A DNA stretch of 53,814 nt from NCBI RefSeq assembly GCF_900112375.1, contig NZ_FOLS01000044.1:1-53814 (forward strand). The letters are read 5' to 3'. Source of the DNA: Pseudomonas citronellolis (GTDB taxonomy: Bacteria > Pseudomonadota > Gammaproteobacteria > Pseudomonadales > Pseudomonadaceae). This document shows, piece by piece, positions 1-10,816 of the stretch. Positions within the stretch are counted from its first letter, which is position 1; every line of letters begins with the position of its first letter. The translations under genes were made by a program, and so were the position numbers. The notes beneath the pieces were generated by a model. The model made no database searches. It saw nothing but the letters and a program-made list of their open reading frames with translations, and was not told the origin of the DNA.

Positions 1-3000
1 GTCATGCAACGAAATAGGATTTCCCTCTACATACGCATAAAGATTAATCCCCCCTCGTTCCCCAATCGGATCACGGCTCAGCCATCGCCCAGATTCCGGG
101 TCGTAGGCCCGGTAGAGGGCCAGGTACAGGCCACTGGCCTGATGCCAGTGCAACTGCGCGAAACCTCTCGCCAAGGTGCCATTGCTGTTGGCCGGACTCG
201 GCTGAGGATCGTCCGGGGTGCTCCGGTTGCCTCCGTAGGGTGTGTAGTGGAGGCGCTGCAGGGGTCCGCTACCCGTGCTACGGCCGATCACACTGCCCAA
301 GGAGTCCTTCACGTAGTACTCGGCCCGGCCCTCCAGTATCTGGCCGTCTTCGAAATAGGCAGTCAGCAGCATGTCGCGGCTATTGCGAGCCTGGCACAGG
401 CTGCTGCCGCACCAGAGGTAGCGGGTCTCGGGGTCGGTGGAGAGGGACGGCGGCGTCTCCGTGACCACCGCCAGGCGTGACAATCCGTCGTACCTGAAGC
501 GCGTGATCTGGCCGGGCTCGAGCTTGCCGGAGGCGCCGCTGGTAAGGTTCTTCACCTGCACCAGGCGGTTCTCGGCATCCCAGGTATATTCACGGTCTCC
601 GTCGGATAGCAGGCTGCCATTGGCATCGTACCGATAACCGGGCTTGTCGATCTGGTTCACCACGTTGACCGGCGTGCTTTGCGGCCCGGAGGTCGTCAGC
701 TGCTGTTCGACGATGTTGTCGGCGGCATCGCGGGTGTAGCGGAAATCGTACCCAATGGATCCCTGCCCATGCATCTGGGTCCTGAGCAGACGGTCCCGGT
801 GGTCGTAGTCGTGGGTCTCGGTAATGGCCTGGTCGGAACCGGCATCGGATGTACGGGTGATGGATACGATCCGCTCGGCGGCGTCATAGGCGAAACCCTG
901 TTCGTCACGCCAGCCGCTACCGATGTGGGTCAGTTTTTCCAGTTGCCGCATCTGCTCGTTCGGCAAGTACTGTCGAAGAGAGGTGAGCGGGCTGCCGGAC
1001 CAGGTCTGTTGAAGCTGTTGCCCACTGTCCCCCAGGTAAGAGTACGAGGCATCTCCCAGTGGACTGGAGTGGCTCACGCGGCGGCCCAGTTTGTCGTAGG
1101 CGAAGGTTTCGACCTGGGTGCCTATGCTCCTTTTGGTCACCCGCCCCAAGCGGTCGTATGTATAAGCGATGGTGTCATTGGTGAAAGGGCCGTCTTCGCT
1201 GACGAGGTTGTCCTGCCCCAACCCGCCGCTCGGCTTGGCGGCGTAGCCATAGTAGGTCGTGCCGATACCGTCATACATGGAAGTGAGGCGAGGGAAATAT
1301 TCGTCATAACCGAAAACTACATTGGGTGTTGGGAACTTTGGCCGGAAGTAGCCCTTGCTCCTCAGCAGATTGTCCTGGTGATAGGTGTAGATGCGCCGCT
1401 GCCCCAACTCATCGGTCACATCGAACAGGCGGCTGGTAGCGGTTTCGTAGCCGTACTTTTCCACTTTGCCATCGGCGTACGTCTTGGCAATGACGCGCCC
1501 CTGGATATCCCTCTGCCAGGTGGTGACGTTGCCGTTGCCGTCAGTGAGCGAAGTCAGCCTGCCCGCTCGGTCGTACCCGTATTGAATCTGATCGTTACCG
1601 GTGCCGCCAGACGAAACCCCGGACATCACTTCCGAGAGCCGGCGCCCCAGATTGTCATAAGTGTAGGTAGTATGGCGTCCATCTCGTCTTTGCCAGCCGG
1701 CAAGGTCCAAACGGCTCCACTGGAAAGTTTCACTCCGTGCGCTCTGGGGATAGTCAATACGGGTGAGGCGATCCAGATCATCGTAGAAGTAGGCGACCTC
1801 CATCCCCTGCGAATCGGTATGCTTGGCGAGTCTGCCGGCATTATCGAACTCGAAGAACCCTTGAGCCCTGTGATAGGGGTTCACGATTCTCCAGAGATGA
1901 CCATTGCCATGGTAGATGTAATTATACCTTTCTCCCAATGGATTGATTACCGAAGCCAGCTGCCCTCTACGGTTATAACTCCAACGAGTCATATTACCCG
2001 CCGCATCGATGTAACTGGTGGGCCTGTGTAACTCATTCCATGTATAGCTGCCCAGCGTGACGAAACCAGTGGAAGTTCTGCGCTTGATCTTCAGTAGGTC
2101 TATCTGATTGGCAGCGTATTCAAGGTGCAGTTCTCTCCCCCTCGGATCGGTGTACTGGATAAGACTGCCCGCACTGTTATAGACGTAGCGCTCAATCTGG
2201 GTAGTACCATCGCTCAGCACACGGCCCTTCAGGGAGGGCTTTTCCGAAACCCCATTGTTGTTGAATCCGCTTTGTCCTGGATAATTGAACCAGATCCGAC
2301 TCTCCAGCGGATACTTGATACTTTCCAGCACCCCGGAAGTTATGTTGGCGTTATTCTGCCCATACAGCCAGTGCTTGATACGTGCCCTGGTATAATCGCC
2401 ACGATGCTGTGCATGAGCCTCCTTGTCCCAGTAGAAGGTATTGCGTGCATCGAGGCGGCTATTTGCCAGGCGCATCCCTACCGGAACCTTCGCGTCACTA
2501 GAAGGAATTTCAGCGGTCTGACGACGGTACTCCACGCGTTCAGTGGCTCCGCTCGGGTCGGTAAGCTCCAACCAACGGCCGACGCCCGATTCTCCGTATG
2601 CGAAGCGGCTGGTCCCATAGGGCGTGGTCATGCTGTCTATGAAGTCACCGGCTGCATAGGTGAACTCCGAAGCCATGCCTGCAGGATCGACGATCCTGAC
2701 CAGCCGCCCCCTGGCGTCATAGTCGAGCTTGGCCTTGCGACCAGCAGCGTCGATAACCTGAGTGATTAACAGAGGATTGCCAGGGTTGTCGTAGACGAAG
2801 GATGTTTTTCCGCCAGTGGCGTCCTTGAGGCTTACCAAGCGCGTCTGCCAGTCATAATTCAAGGTCAAGGTATTACCAACCGGATCCTTGACCTGGGAGA
2901 GAAGTACTTTGCGTGGGTAGGCTGTGGAACCATCGGACTGTGCGTAGATCTCCACGCCTCCATCCGGCAGGCGCCGCTCATAGCGCACTGGGTTGTTCGC

Positions 3001-4461
3001 CGTTTTCACCAGAGTGGCCCTCTGCCGGCGCTCTGCGGCAAACATACCGGTGCTACTGTTGTAACCGCTGTAATTGAGGCCGCCACCCCCGGCGACATAG
3101 CGCTTCACCTTGGCGCCTGCCAACGTAGGATCGTCCTGGATGTAGCTCAGCCAGTTGAACGTCCATTTCGGCCCAACGTTGGAGTAGCGTGGGCTGGTCG
3201 GCTGAAGTGACTCGCGCTGGTTGTAGGTGAAGGTGACCTTGGGCTTGGGTCCATACGGCGGATTCGTCCCCACCGGGGTGTCCTGGATATTCAGGCTGAC
3301 CAGCATGCTATGGACATTGGCATGCGCCATGCCCTTGCCCGGATTGCAGGGATCACACTCCTTGTCATCGTCTGGTGTATAGGCGTCAGAGTCACCGCTG
3401 CTGGGATACCCCATGCCTCGTACACGCTTGCCCTCTTCCATTGCGACAGCGCGCCACCCCGGCTTTCTCGCGACTTCAGAGGGGATCATGAAATAGCCAC
3501 TTGACTCGCTGTCCAGGGCATCGCGGCTGATCCACAGATCCGTACCGAAAGTTGGATCCTTCAGGTGATAGCGCCCATCCTTCTCATCAACGATGGCGGC
3601 ATAGTGGTTGACCTTCCAGTGCACGACAGCTGGCAGCGGAATGTCCTGTGCGCCATCGCGATAAGCCACGACCAGATCGAGGCCGGTCTGCCTCGCCAGC
3701 GCATCGACCTCATTCAGGCTCACGCCGTTCGGCTTGGAGCGATATGCATCCAACACACTCAGGGCCCCCGGTCTCGCCTGGGTGACGACAGACGACGATG
3801 GCCCTGAACTGGTCGTGCCGGTCGCCAGGATGCTGCGCAGGGCCATCGGCCCACAGAGATAGGAGATGCCAGGCTCATTGCGCATGACCCAGAGCCCCTC
3901 CCGCGCACCCGCCACCATCTCGGTGGCGCTGCCATTGACTGGGCGCTTTTCGAGTTCCTTCAGCAACGCCTCCACACGGTCGGCGCGGCCAATGCGCGCA
4001 TACATGCGGATGAGTTCCCCCACCGCCCGATCCACCACGGCCCTCTGCTCCGGCTGACGCAATGACTTGCCTCGCCGCCAGGCATCCTCCCAGGCCGAGA
4101 TCGCTCGGCTGAAATAGCCGTAGTGGTAGTAAGTCAACCCCAGGTTGGTTTGCAGGGAAACGCGCCAGGGCAGATCTGGCCAGGCTTTGAGCAACACCTC
4201 GAAACGCCCGAGGTCAGCGGGGTCACTTTGCTCACGATAGGCGTGCAATGCATTGAGCATTAACTTGGTCTGGGCTCGGGATGCCTGGCCATCTGCCAAC
4301 AATGGTTCTTCGAAGACACGGGGAAACTTGCCGGATTCGGCCGCGGCGGCCATTGATGCCGTATGTGGCGATGACGCCTGCGCAACCAGTGCGGTTGTTC
4401 CAACGCAGGAAATCAGCACGACGAGAGTCGAACGAATGATGGTTCGGAACATCCTCTGCAT
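1..4461 (-). CDS. RHS/YD-repeat protein with N-terminal C39-like cysteine peptidase domain (C-terminus beyond window)
   Basis: An open frame of 1487 codons runs from ATG 4461 (AAGGA about 10 bases upstream) leftwards off the window without a stop. Seen: a Sec-type signal sequence (residues 1-30, hydrophobic TLVVLISCVGTTALVA); a helical, TPR-like stretch (about 60-170); a C39-like peptidase domain with CGPMAL (Cys203), PAVVHWKVNHYA (His286) and HLKDPTFG (Asp302), so the Cys-His-Asp triad is intact; a Cys-rich linker (CDPCNPGKG, about 380-390); then YD repeats such as YDNLGRRLSE and YDRLGRVTK. The last residues are the RHS-associated core (YDPESGRWLSRDPIGERGG, LYAYVEGNP). Family knowledge: RHS repeats form a cage around a variable C-terminal toxin. 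The toxin and any immunity gene would lie to the left of this window. Base composition is visibly less G/C-biased than in the neighbours, which suggests transfer. Target and export route are not known. Confidence 0.9.
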   Translation of the reverse strand, partial: MQRMFRTIIRSTLVVLISCVGTTALVAQASSPHTASMAAAAESGKFPRVFEEPLLADGQASRAQTKLMLNALHAYREQSDPADLGRFEVLLKAWPDLPWRVSLQTNLGLTYYHYGYFSRAISAWEDAWRRGKSLRQPEQRAVVDRAVGELIRMYARIGRADRVEALLKELEKRPVNGSATEMVAGAREGLWVMRNEPGISYLCGPMALRSILATGTTSSGPSSSVVTQARPGALSVLDAYRSKPNGVSLNEVDALARQTGLDLVVAYRDGAQDIPLPAVVHWKVNHYAAIVDEKDGRYHLKDPTFGTDLWISRDALDSESSGYFMIPSEVARKPGWRAVAMEEGKRVRGMGYPSSGDSDAYTPDDDKECDPCNPGKGMAHANVHSMLVSLNIQDTPVGTNPPYGPKPKVTFTYNQRESLQPTSPRYSNVGPKWTFNWLSYIQDDPTLAGAKVKRYVAGGGGLNYSGYNSSTGMFAAERRQRATLVKTANNPVRYERRLPDGGVEIYAQSDGSTAYPRKVLLSQVKDPVGNTLTLNYDWQTRLVSLKDATGGKTSFVYDNPGNPLLITQVIDAAGRKAKLDYDARGRLVRIVDPAGMASEFTYAAGDFIDSMTTPYGTSRFAYGESGVGRWLELTDPSGATERVEYRRQTAEIPSSDAKVPVGMRLANSRLDARNTFYWDKEAHAQHRGDYTRARIKHWLYGQNNANITSGVLESIKYPLESRIWFNYPGQSGFNNNGVSEKPSLKGRVLSDGTTQIERYVYNSAGSLIQYTDPRGRELHLEYAANQIDLLKIKRRTSTGFVTLGSYTWNELHRPTSYIDAAGNMTRWSYNRRGQLASVINPLGERYNYIYHGNGHLWRIVNPYHRAQGFFEFDNAGRLAKHTDSQGMEVAYFYDDLDRLTRIDYPQSARSETFQWSRLDLAGWQRRDGRHTTYTYDNLGRRLSEVMSGVSSGGTGNDQIQYGYDRAGRLTSLTDGNGNVTTWQRDIQGRVIAKTYADGKVEKYGYETATSRLFDVTDELGQRRIYTYHQDNLLRSKGYFRPKFPTPNVVFGYDEYFPRLTSMYDGIGTTYYGYAAKPSGGLGQDNLVSEDGPFTNDTIAYTYDRLGRVTKRSIGTQVETFAYDKLGRRVSHSSPLGDASYSYLGDSGQQLQQTWSGSPLTSLRQYLPNEQMRQLEKLTHIGSGWRDEQGFAYDAAERIVSITRTSDAGSDQAITETHDYDHRDRLLRTQMHGQGSIGYDFRYTRDAADNIVEQQLTTSGPQSTPVNVVNQIDKPGYRYDANGSLLSDGDREYTWDAENRLVQVKNLTSGASGKLEPGQITRFRYDGLSRLAVVTETPPSLSTDPETRYLWCGSSLCQARNSRDMLLTAYFEDGQILEGRAEYYVKDSLGSVIGRSTGSGPLQRLHYTPYGGNRSTPDDPQPSPANSNGTLARGFAQLHWHQASGLYLALYRAYDPESGRWLSRDPIGERGGINLYAYVEGNPISLHD

Positions 4462-4752
4462 GACGGGCCCATCCTTGAATATTGGGGCATTCGGATGGGG
4501 CTCTTTTCCGGCTCGACACCAATGAGCGTCAAACTGGTCGCGAGCAATGCATGATCCAAGTCACTACAAATACGAAACGTCCGACTTCCTCAACTTCCCA
4601 GCGTCGCATGCCTTACAGGGGTAGAAGAAAATTCCTCCCAAGCAAGGAAAGCTTGATCACTTACTGCCGGAACACCCCAGATAATCCTTCACCGCTGTAA
4701 TCTCTGCTTGTTCCGAGAGTCCATTACCGCTCTTCCAGAGGAGACGAATGCC
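4462..4752. other. Intergenic region between the RHS gene and msrA
   Basis: This 291-base gap lies between divergent genes, so it must hold both promoters. It is richer in A/T than the msrA side. I see no convincing -35/-10 pair, hairpin or additional gene; short open frames here are unsupported. The msrA ribosome binding site (GAGGAG) lies at its right end. Confidence 0.5.
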
Positions 4753-5400
4753 ATGACCCTTCGCTCGCAGATACTCGTGCACAAGCAGGAACTGCCCACC
4801 CAGGCCCAGGCCCTGCCCGGCCGTGAAGCGCCGATGCCGGTGCCGGAAACCCACTACGTCAACGGCCATCCGCTGTGCCCGCCGTTCCCCGGCGGCCTGC
4901 AGCAGATCGTCCTCGGCCTGGGTTGCTTCTGGGGCGCCGAGCGGCGCTTCTGGCAGCAGCCGGGGGTATGGGTCACCGCCGTGGGCTACGCCGGCGGCCT
5001 GACGCCCAACCCCACCTACGACGAAGTCTGCTCCGGCCTGACCGGGCACAGCGAGGTGGTGCTGGTGGTGTTCGACCCGCAGCAGACCAGCCTGGAGCAG
5101 CTGCTCAAGGTGTTCTGGGAATCCCACGACCCGACCCAGGGCATGCGCCAGGGCAACGACACCGGCACCCAGTACCGCTCGGCCATCTACTGGTACGACC
5201 AGGCGCAGAAAGCCGCGGTGGAAGCCAGCCGCGCCGCCTTCCAGAAGGAGCTCAGCGCCGGCGGCTACGGCGAGATCACCACCGAAATCCGCGAAGTGCC
5301 GCCGTTCTACTACGCCGAGGCCTACCACCAGCAGTACCTGGCGAAGAACCCCAACGGCTACTGCGGCCTGCGCGGCACCGGCGTGTGCCTGCCGGCATAA
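4753..5400 (+). CDS. msrA: Peptide-methionine (S)-S-oxide reductase MsrA
   Basis: Reduces methionine-S-sulfoxide in proteins and free methionine in the cytoplasm, using thioredoxin; part of oxidative damage repair. The 215-residue product has the signature [13 protein letters not shown] with the catalytic Cys near residue 58, the YAGG motif, the HDPTQ region and the GTQYRS motif. The C-terminus ends in [14 protein letters not shown], which supplies the two resolving cysteines of the three-Cys MsrA class. The frame is open from 4708, but ATG 4753 preceded by AGAGGAG fits the family N-terminus (LRSQILVHK...LPGREAPM) and is chosen. A thioredoxin (trxC) lies 12 kb downstream; no operon partner is adjacent. 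In P. aeruginosa msrA is also next to rlmJ. Confidence 0.95.
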   Translation: MTLRSQILVHKQELPTQAQALPGREAPMPVPETHYVNGHPLCPPFPGGLQQIVLGLGCFWGAERRFWQQPGVWVTAVGYAGGLTPNPTYDEVCSGLTGHSEVVLVVFDPQQTSLEQLLKVFWESHDPTQGMRQGNDTGTQYRSAIYWYDQAQKAAVEASRAAFQKELSAGGYGEITTEIREVPPFYYAEAYHQQYLAKNPNGYCGLRGTGVCLPA

Positions 5401-5408
5401 CGCGACCC

Positions 5409-5551
5409 GTAGGAGCGGATTCATCCGCGATGGCGCCGGCAGACGCCGGCGCTCGGCGGGGCATGGTACCGGCCTGGCGGCCGGATCGCGGACGGAGTCC
5501 GCTCCTACGGTTGCAGGGAAGCACGGGCGTAGGAGCGGACTCTGTCCGCGA
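5409..5551. repeat. REP-type palindromes (GTAGGAGCGGA family), three arms
   Basis: GTAGGAGCGGATTCATCCGCG at 5409 faces an inverted copy ending GAGTCCGCTCCTAC at 5508; a further forward copy starts at 5529 (GTAGGAGCGGACTCTGTCCG). This is the usual Pseudomonas REP arrangement of inverted pairs plus a singlet. It sits between the convergent 3' ends of msrA and rlmJ and may act in transcript 3'-end formation. No RAYT transposase gene is in the window. Confidence 0.85.
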
Positions 5552-5611
5552 TTGGATCCCCAGCCACGCCGGACGCCCCGGTGGCGCGAACGGCCCCTGT
5601 TCGCGATCCGT

Positions 5612-5687
5612 CGTAGGATGGCGTTGAGCGAAGCGATACCCATCGCCGCCACCGCATGGGTTTCGCCAAGGCTCAACCCATCCTACG
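5612..5687. repeat. Second palindromic repeat family (GTAGGATGG...CCATCCTAC), copy 1
   Basis: CGTAGGATGGCGTTGAGCG at the left and GCTCAACCCATCCTACG at the right pair as long imperfect arms; the inner arms GATACCCATC and GCATGGGTTTCGC pair as well, giving a long hairpin of about 76 bases. Closely related copies in the same orientation occur at 42596-42669 and 53417-53473. It fills most of the remaining gap before the rlmJ stop codon. Confidence 0.85.
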
Positions 5688-5723
5688 AAAAGCACCCTGG
5701 CGCAGCGGGCAAGATAGTTGCTC

Positions 5724-6572
5724 CTACGAAGAGCGTCCTTCCTCGACCAGCCAATCCAGCCGCCAGCCACCCTCGCTCTGCGCCAGCACCTCGGCCAGCC
5801 AGGGGAGCAGCTCGCGCAGTTCTTCCTCCAGCGGCCATGGCGGGTTGGCGATGGCCAGGCCGGAGCCGTTGAGGCGGTCGGCGCTGTCCGCCGGGTGCAC
5901 CAGCAGTTCGACGCGCAGCAGCTTGGGCGCCTTGCTGCGTTCCAGGCCCTGGTAGAAGCGCTTGAGCTGGCGCTCGTCCTTGATCGGGTACCAGATCGCC
6001 ACCACCGTCTGGCGCATGCGCCCGATGGCCTCTTCCAGCGCGATGACGCAGCGTTCCAGCTCGTCGGCCTCCTCGAAGGGCGGGTCGATCAGCAGCACCC
6101 CGCGTTTTTCCTGCACCGGCAGCAGCGCCCGCGGCAGCAGCCAGCCGTCGTTCTGGTGCACGGCGATGCGCCGCTCGCCGCCCATGTTGGCCTTGAGCAG
6201 GCGGCCGTCCTCCGGGTGCAGCTCGTTCAGGTGCACGCGGTCCTGGGAGCGCGTCAGGCGCCGCGCCAGCTCGGGCGAGCCGGGGTAGTACTGCAGCTCG
6301 CCATCGGGGTTCAGCGCGCGCACCACTTCCATATAGTCCGTCGCCAGCTCCGGCACCTCGTCGAGCTGCCACAGGCGGCCGATGCCCGCTTCCCATTCGC
6401 CGGTGCGGCTCGCCTCGTCGCCCTGCAGGTCGTACAGGCCGATGCCCGAATGGCTGTCGAGGAAGGCGAAGGGCGTGTCCTTGCGCACCATCAGGGCGAA
6501 GATCCGCGACAGGACCAGGTGCTTGAGGACGTCGGCGTGGTTGCCGGCGTGGTAGGCGTGGCGGTAGTTCAT
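5724..6572 (-). CDS. rlmJ: 23S rRNA (adenine(2030)-N6)-methyltransferase RlmJ
   Basis: Methylates N6 of adenine 2030 in 23S rRNA with SAM, acting on naked or early rRNA. The 282-residue product begins MNYRHAYHAGNHADVLKH, the typical family N-terminus, and contains the SAM-binding FLDSHSGIGLYDL (about residues 36-50) and the N6-adenine methyltransferase motif IV DPPFE (about 166-170). The frame is open to 6617, but ATG 6572 has AAGGAG 12 bases upstream and matches the family length of about 280. It is convergent with msrA across the REP cluster and divergent from the acyl-CoA dehydrogenase gene. The final residues (GGWRLDWLVEEGRSS) are complete. Confidence 0.95.
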   Translation of the reverse strand: MNYRHAYHAGNHADVLKHLVLSRIFALMVRKDTPFAFLDSHSGIGLYDLQGDEASRTGEWEAGIGRLWQLDEVPELATDYMEVVRALNPDGELQYYPGSPELARRLTRSQDRVHLNELHPEDGRLLKANMGGERRIAVHQNDGWLLPRALLPVQEKRGVLLIDPPFEEADELERCVIALEEAIGRMRQTVVAIWYPIKDERQLKRFYQGLERSKAPKLLRVELLVHPADSADRLNGSGLAIANPPWPLEEELRELLPWLAEVLAQSEGGWRLDWLVEEGRSS

Positions 6573-6705
6573 GGACGGCAGACTCCTTGGGGGCGTGCAG
6601 TTTAGCTGCACCGGCATTGTTTTAGGCCTTTATCACGCTCATGGATGTTGCTGTGCCTGCTTCATTCACCAGACTAGACTGCGGCCATTCCCCTGGAGGC
6701 CGACC

Positions 6706-8523
6706 ATGTCCGAGACCCTGCTCAGCTCCCGCAACCTCGCCTTCGAGCTCTACGAAGTGCTCGACGCCGAGGCCCTGACCCAGCGCGAACGTTTCGCCGA
6801 CCACAACCGCGAGACCTTCGACGCCGCCCTGGCCACCGCCCGCGGCATCGCCGAGGAGCTGTTCGCCCCGCACAACCGCAAGAACGACGAGCACGAGCCG
6901 CAGTACGTGGACGGCGCCGCGGTGCTGATCCCCGAGGTCAAGCCGGCGGTGGACGCCTTCAACGAAGCCGGCTTCCAGAATGCCTCGCGCAGCTTCGAAC
7001 AGGGTGGCATGCAGTTGCCGCACCTGCTGTCGCGCGCCTGCTTCGCGCACTTCCAGTCGGCCAACATCGCCACTTCGTCCTACCCGATGCTGAGCATGGG
7101 CTCCAGTCACCTGATCGAGTCCTTCGGCGACGAGGAGCAGAAGCGCCTGTTCCTGCAGCCGATGATCGAAGGCCGCTTCTTCGGCACCATGGCCCTGACC
7201 GAGTCCCACGCCGGCTCGTCCCTGGCCGACATCCGCACCCGCGCCGAACCGCACGCCGACGGCAGCTACCGCATCCGCGGCAACAAGATCTTCATCTCCG
7301 GCGGCGACCATCCCCTTTCGGAAAACATAGTCCACATGGTGCTGGCCAAGCTGCCGGATGCGCCGCCCGGGGTGAAGGGCATCTCGCTGTTCATCGTGCC
7401 CAAGTTCCTGGTGAACCCGGACGGCAGCCTCGGCAAGCGCAACGACGTGGCCCTGGCCGGGCTGTTCCACAAGATGGGCTGGCGCGGCACCACCTCCACC
7501 GCGCTGAACTTCGGCGACAACGGCGACTGCGTCGGCTACCTGGTGGGCAAGCCGCACCACGGCCTGGCCTACATGTTCCAGATGATGAACGAGGCGCGCA
7601 TCGGCGTCGGCATGGGCGCCATCATGCTCGGCTACGCCGGCTACCTGTACTCCCTGGAATATGCCCGCGAGCGTCCCCAGGGCCGCCCGGTGGACGCCAA
7701 GGACCCGACCTCGGCGCAGGTCTCGATCATCGAGCACGCCGACGTCAAGCGCATGCTGCTGACGCAGAAGGCCTACGTCGAGGGCGCCTTCGACCTCGGC
7801 CTGTACGCCGCGCGCCTGGTGGACGACTGCGAGACGCTGCCCACCGAGGAAGCGCGCAAGCAGGCCCACGAGTTGCTCGACCTGCTCACCCCGATCGTCA
7901 AGTCCTGGCCCTCGGAGTTCTGCCTGAAGGCCAACGAGCTGGCCATCCAGATCCTCGGCGGCCACGGCTACACCCGCGAATATCCGGTGGAGCAGTACTA
8001 CCGCGACAACCGCCTGAACCCCATCCACGAAGGCACCCACGGCATCCAGTCGCTGGACCTGCTGGGCCGCAAGCTCAGCCAGAACGGCGGTGCCGGCCTC
8101 AAGCAGCTGACGCGCCTGATCCACCAGGCCTGCGAACGCGCCCGGACGTACCCGTCGCTGGACGCCCTGCGCCAGCCGCTGGAGCAACTGCTGGCGCGCC
8201 TGTCGGAAGTGACCCTGGCGCTGCTCGGCGACCTGATGCAGGGCAAGGTGGCCCAGGGCCTGGCCAACTCGGCGCTGTACCTGAAGGCGTTCGGCCACAC
8301 CGTCATCGGCTGGCGCTGGCTGGAACAGGCGATCCGCGCCGAGGAAGGTCTGGCCCTGCTCCACAACGGCGGGGGCAACGCCGCCGACGAGGACTTCTAC
8401 CGCGGCAAGCTGCAGGCGGCGCGCTACTTCCTGACCTGGGAAGTGCCGTCCTGCCACCACGAGCTGGCCCTGCTCGAAGCCCGCGACGACACCTGTTCCA
8501 GCATGCGGGACGCCTGGTTCTAG
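6706..8523 (+). CDS. Acyl-CoA dehydrogenase, large (about 600-residue) DmdC/FadE-like type
   Basis: FAD-dependent alpha,beta-dehydrogenation of an acyl-CoA. The product has 605 residues, longer than the 380-residue classic enzymes because of a C-terminal extension (about 460-605). Seen: the N-terminal helical domain, the flavin segment GTMALTESHAGSSLADIRT (about 165), the substrate/FAD-facing HKMGWRGTTSTALNFGDN segment, GGHGYTREYPVEQYYRDNR and IHEGTHGIQSLDLL, whose Glu is the probable catalytic base. ATG 6706 with TGGAGG upstream was preferred over the longer frame from 6571, which would run into the rlmJ start. The fold is that of the 3-methylmercaptopropionyl-CoA dehydrogenase family, but similarity does not fix the substrate; fatty acyl-CoA is as likely. 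A terminator follows directly. Confidence 0.9.
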   Translation: MSETLLSSRNLAFELYEVLDAEALTQRERFADHNRETFDAALATARGIAEELFAPHNRKNDEHEPQYVDGAAVLIPEVKPAVDAFNEAGFQNASRSFEQGGMQLPHLLSRACFAHFQSANIATSSYPMLSMGSSHLIESFGDEEQKRLFLQPMIEGRFFGTMALTESHAGSSLADIRTRAEPHADGSYRIRGNKIFISGGDHPLSENIVHMVLAKLPDAPPGVKGISLFIVPKFLVNPDGSLGKRNDVALAGLFHKMGWRGTTSTALNFGDNGDCVGYLVGKPHHGLAYMFQMMNEARIGVGMGAIMLGYAGYLYSLEYARERPQGRPVDAKDPTSAQVSIIEHADVKRMLLTQKAYVEGAFDLGLYAARLVDDCETLPTEEARKQAHELLDLLTPIVKSWPSEFCLKANELAIQILGGHGYTREYPVEQYYRDNRLNPIHEGTHGIQSLDLLGRKLSQNGGAGLKQLTRLIHQACERARTYPSLDALRQPLEQLLARLSEVTLALLGDLMQGKVAQGLANSALYLKAFGHTVIGWRWLEQAIRAEEGLALLHNGGGNAADEDFYRGKLQAARYFLTWEVPSCHHELALLEARDDTCSSMRDAWF

Positions 8524-8540
8524 TCCCGCCTGCCCCTTCC

Positions 8541-8567
8541 AGCCCCGGTCACGTCCGGGGCTTTTTT
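8541..8567 (+). terminator. Rho-independent terminator of the acyl-CoA dehydrogenase gene
   Basis: AGCCCCGG-TCACGT-CCGGGGCT is a stem of 8 base pairs followed by a run of T, 17 bases after the stop codon. Confidence 0.9.
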
Positions 8568-8942
8568 ATGGGCCAAACCCTGGCGACAGGCTGGCTTTCG
8601 TAGGAGCGAGCTTGCTCGCGAACGGAGTATCCCGGTTGCAACGGTGTGCCGGGTTGGGCTCCTCCCCTCTCCCCAACCCTCTCCCTGAAGGGAGAGGGGG
8701 CCGATCGGCATGCGCGGGAAGCCAGGCGTCATCCTGGAACCTTCGGCGGTTCGCGAGCAAGCTCGCTCCTACAGGGGGATCCGGCATCGATGAAAGGCCC
8801 CCTGAAAGCTCGCTGAAAGGCACTGCAATTAGCCTTTGACAGCCTTGCAAATCCGCAGGTTAGAATCCCTTGGCATGCGGCCTGCATCCTTCCCGTCAAC
8901 GCCGCCGCTTCCCCCCCTCGCCCCGCCAGGAGATCCGCCGCC
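8568..8942. repeat. Repeat-filled gap: inverted REP pair around a CCCTCTCCC hairpin
   Basis: GTAGGAGCGAGCTTGCTCGC at 8600-8619 and its near-perfect inverse ending at 8772 face each other. Between them CCCTCTCCCT-GA-AGGGAGAGGG (8677-8698) forms a perfect 10-bp stem. The same REP pair, more closely spaced, is at 25327-25396. The remaining bases (8773-8942) must hold the promoter and the ribosome binding site (AGGAG 8928-8932) of the antiporter gene. I see no additional gene. Confidence 0.8.
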
Positions 8943-10685
<1,743 letters not shown>

Positions 10686-10816
10686 CAGACCACCTCCACG
10701 GACGCTAGCCAAGCCAGCCCACGCCCCTCCGCGGCGGTGCGTCGGCCGTGCCTTGCCGGCGCCGCACCGGGCGCACTACCCTCACTGCAACCTACCGAGA
10801 GCCGCTGATCGCGACC

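Noticed and set aside
679..2031. A 450-codon plus-strand frame in the left region
   Set aside because: The minus strand encodes continuous YD/RHS repeats over the same bases; the plus frame has no recognisable domain and no ribosome binding site.
4232..4522. An earlier start (ATG 4522) for the minus-strand RHS gene
   Set aside because: That frame is a different phase from the RHS frame and stops after 96 codons; the RHS frame starts at ATG 4461, where signal peptide and ribosome binding site agree.
6622..8460. A 612-codon frame antisense to the acyl-CoA dehydrogenase
   Set aside because: Shadow of a gene with full acyl-CoA dehydrogenase motifs; no start signal.
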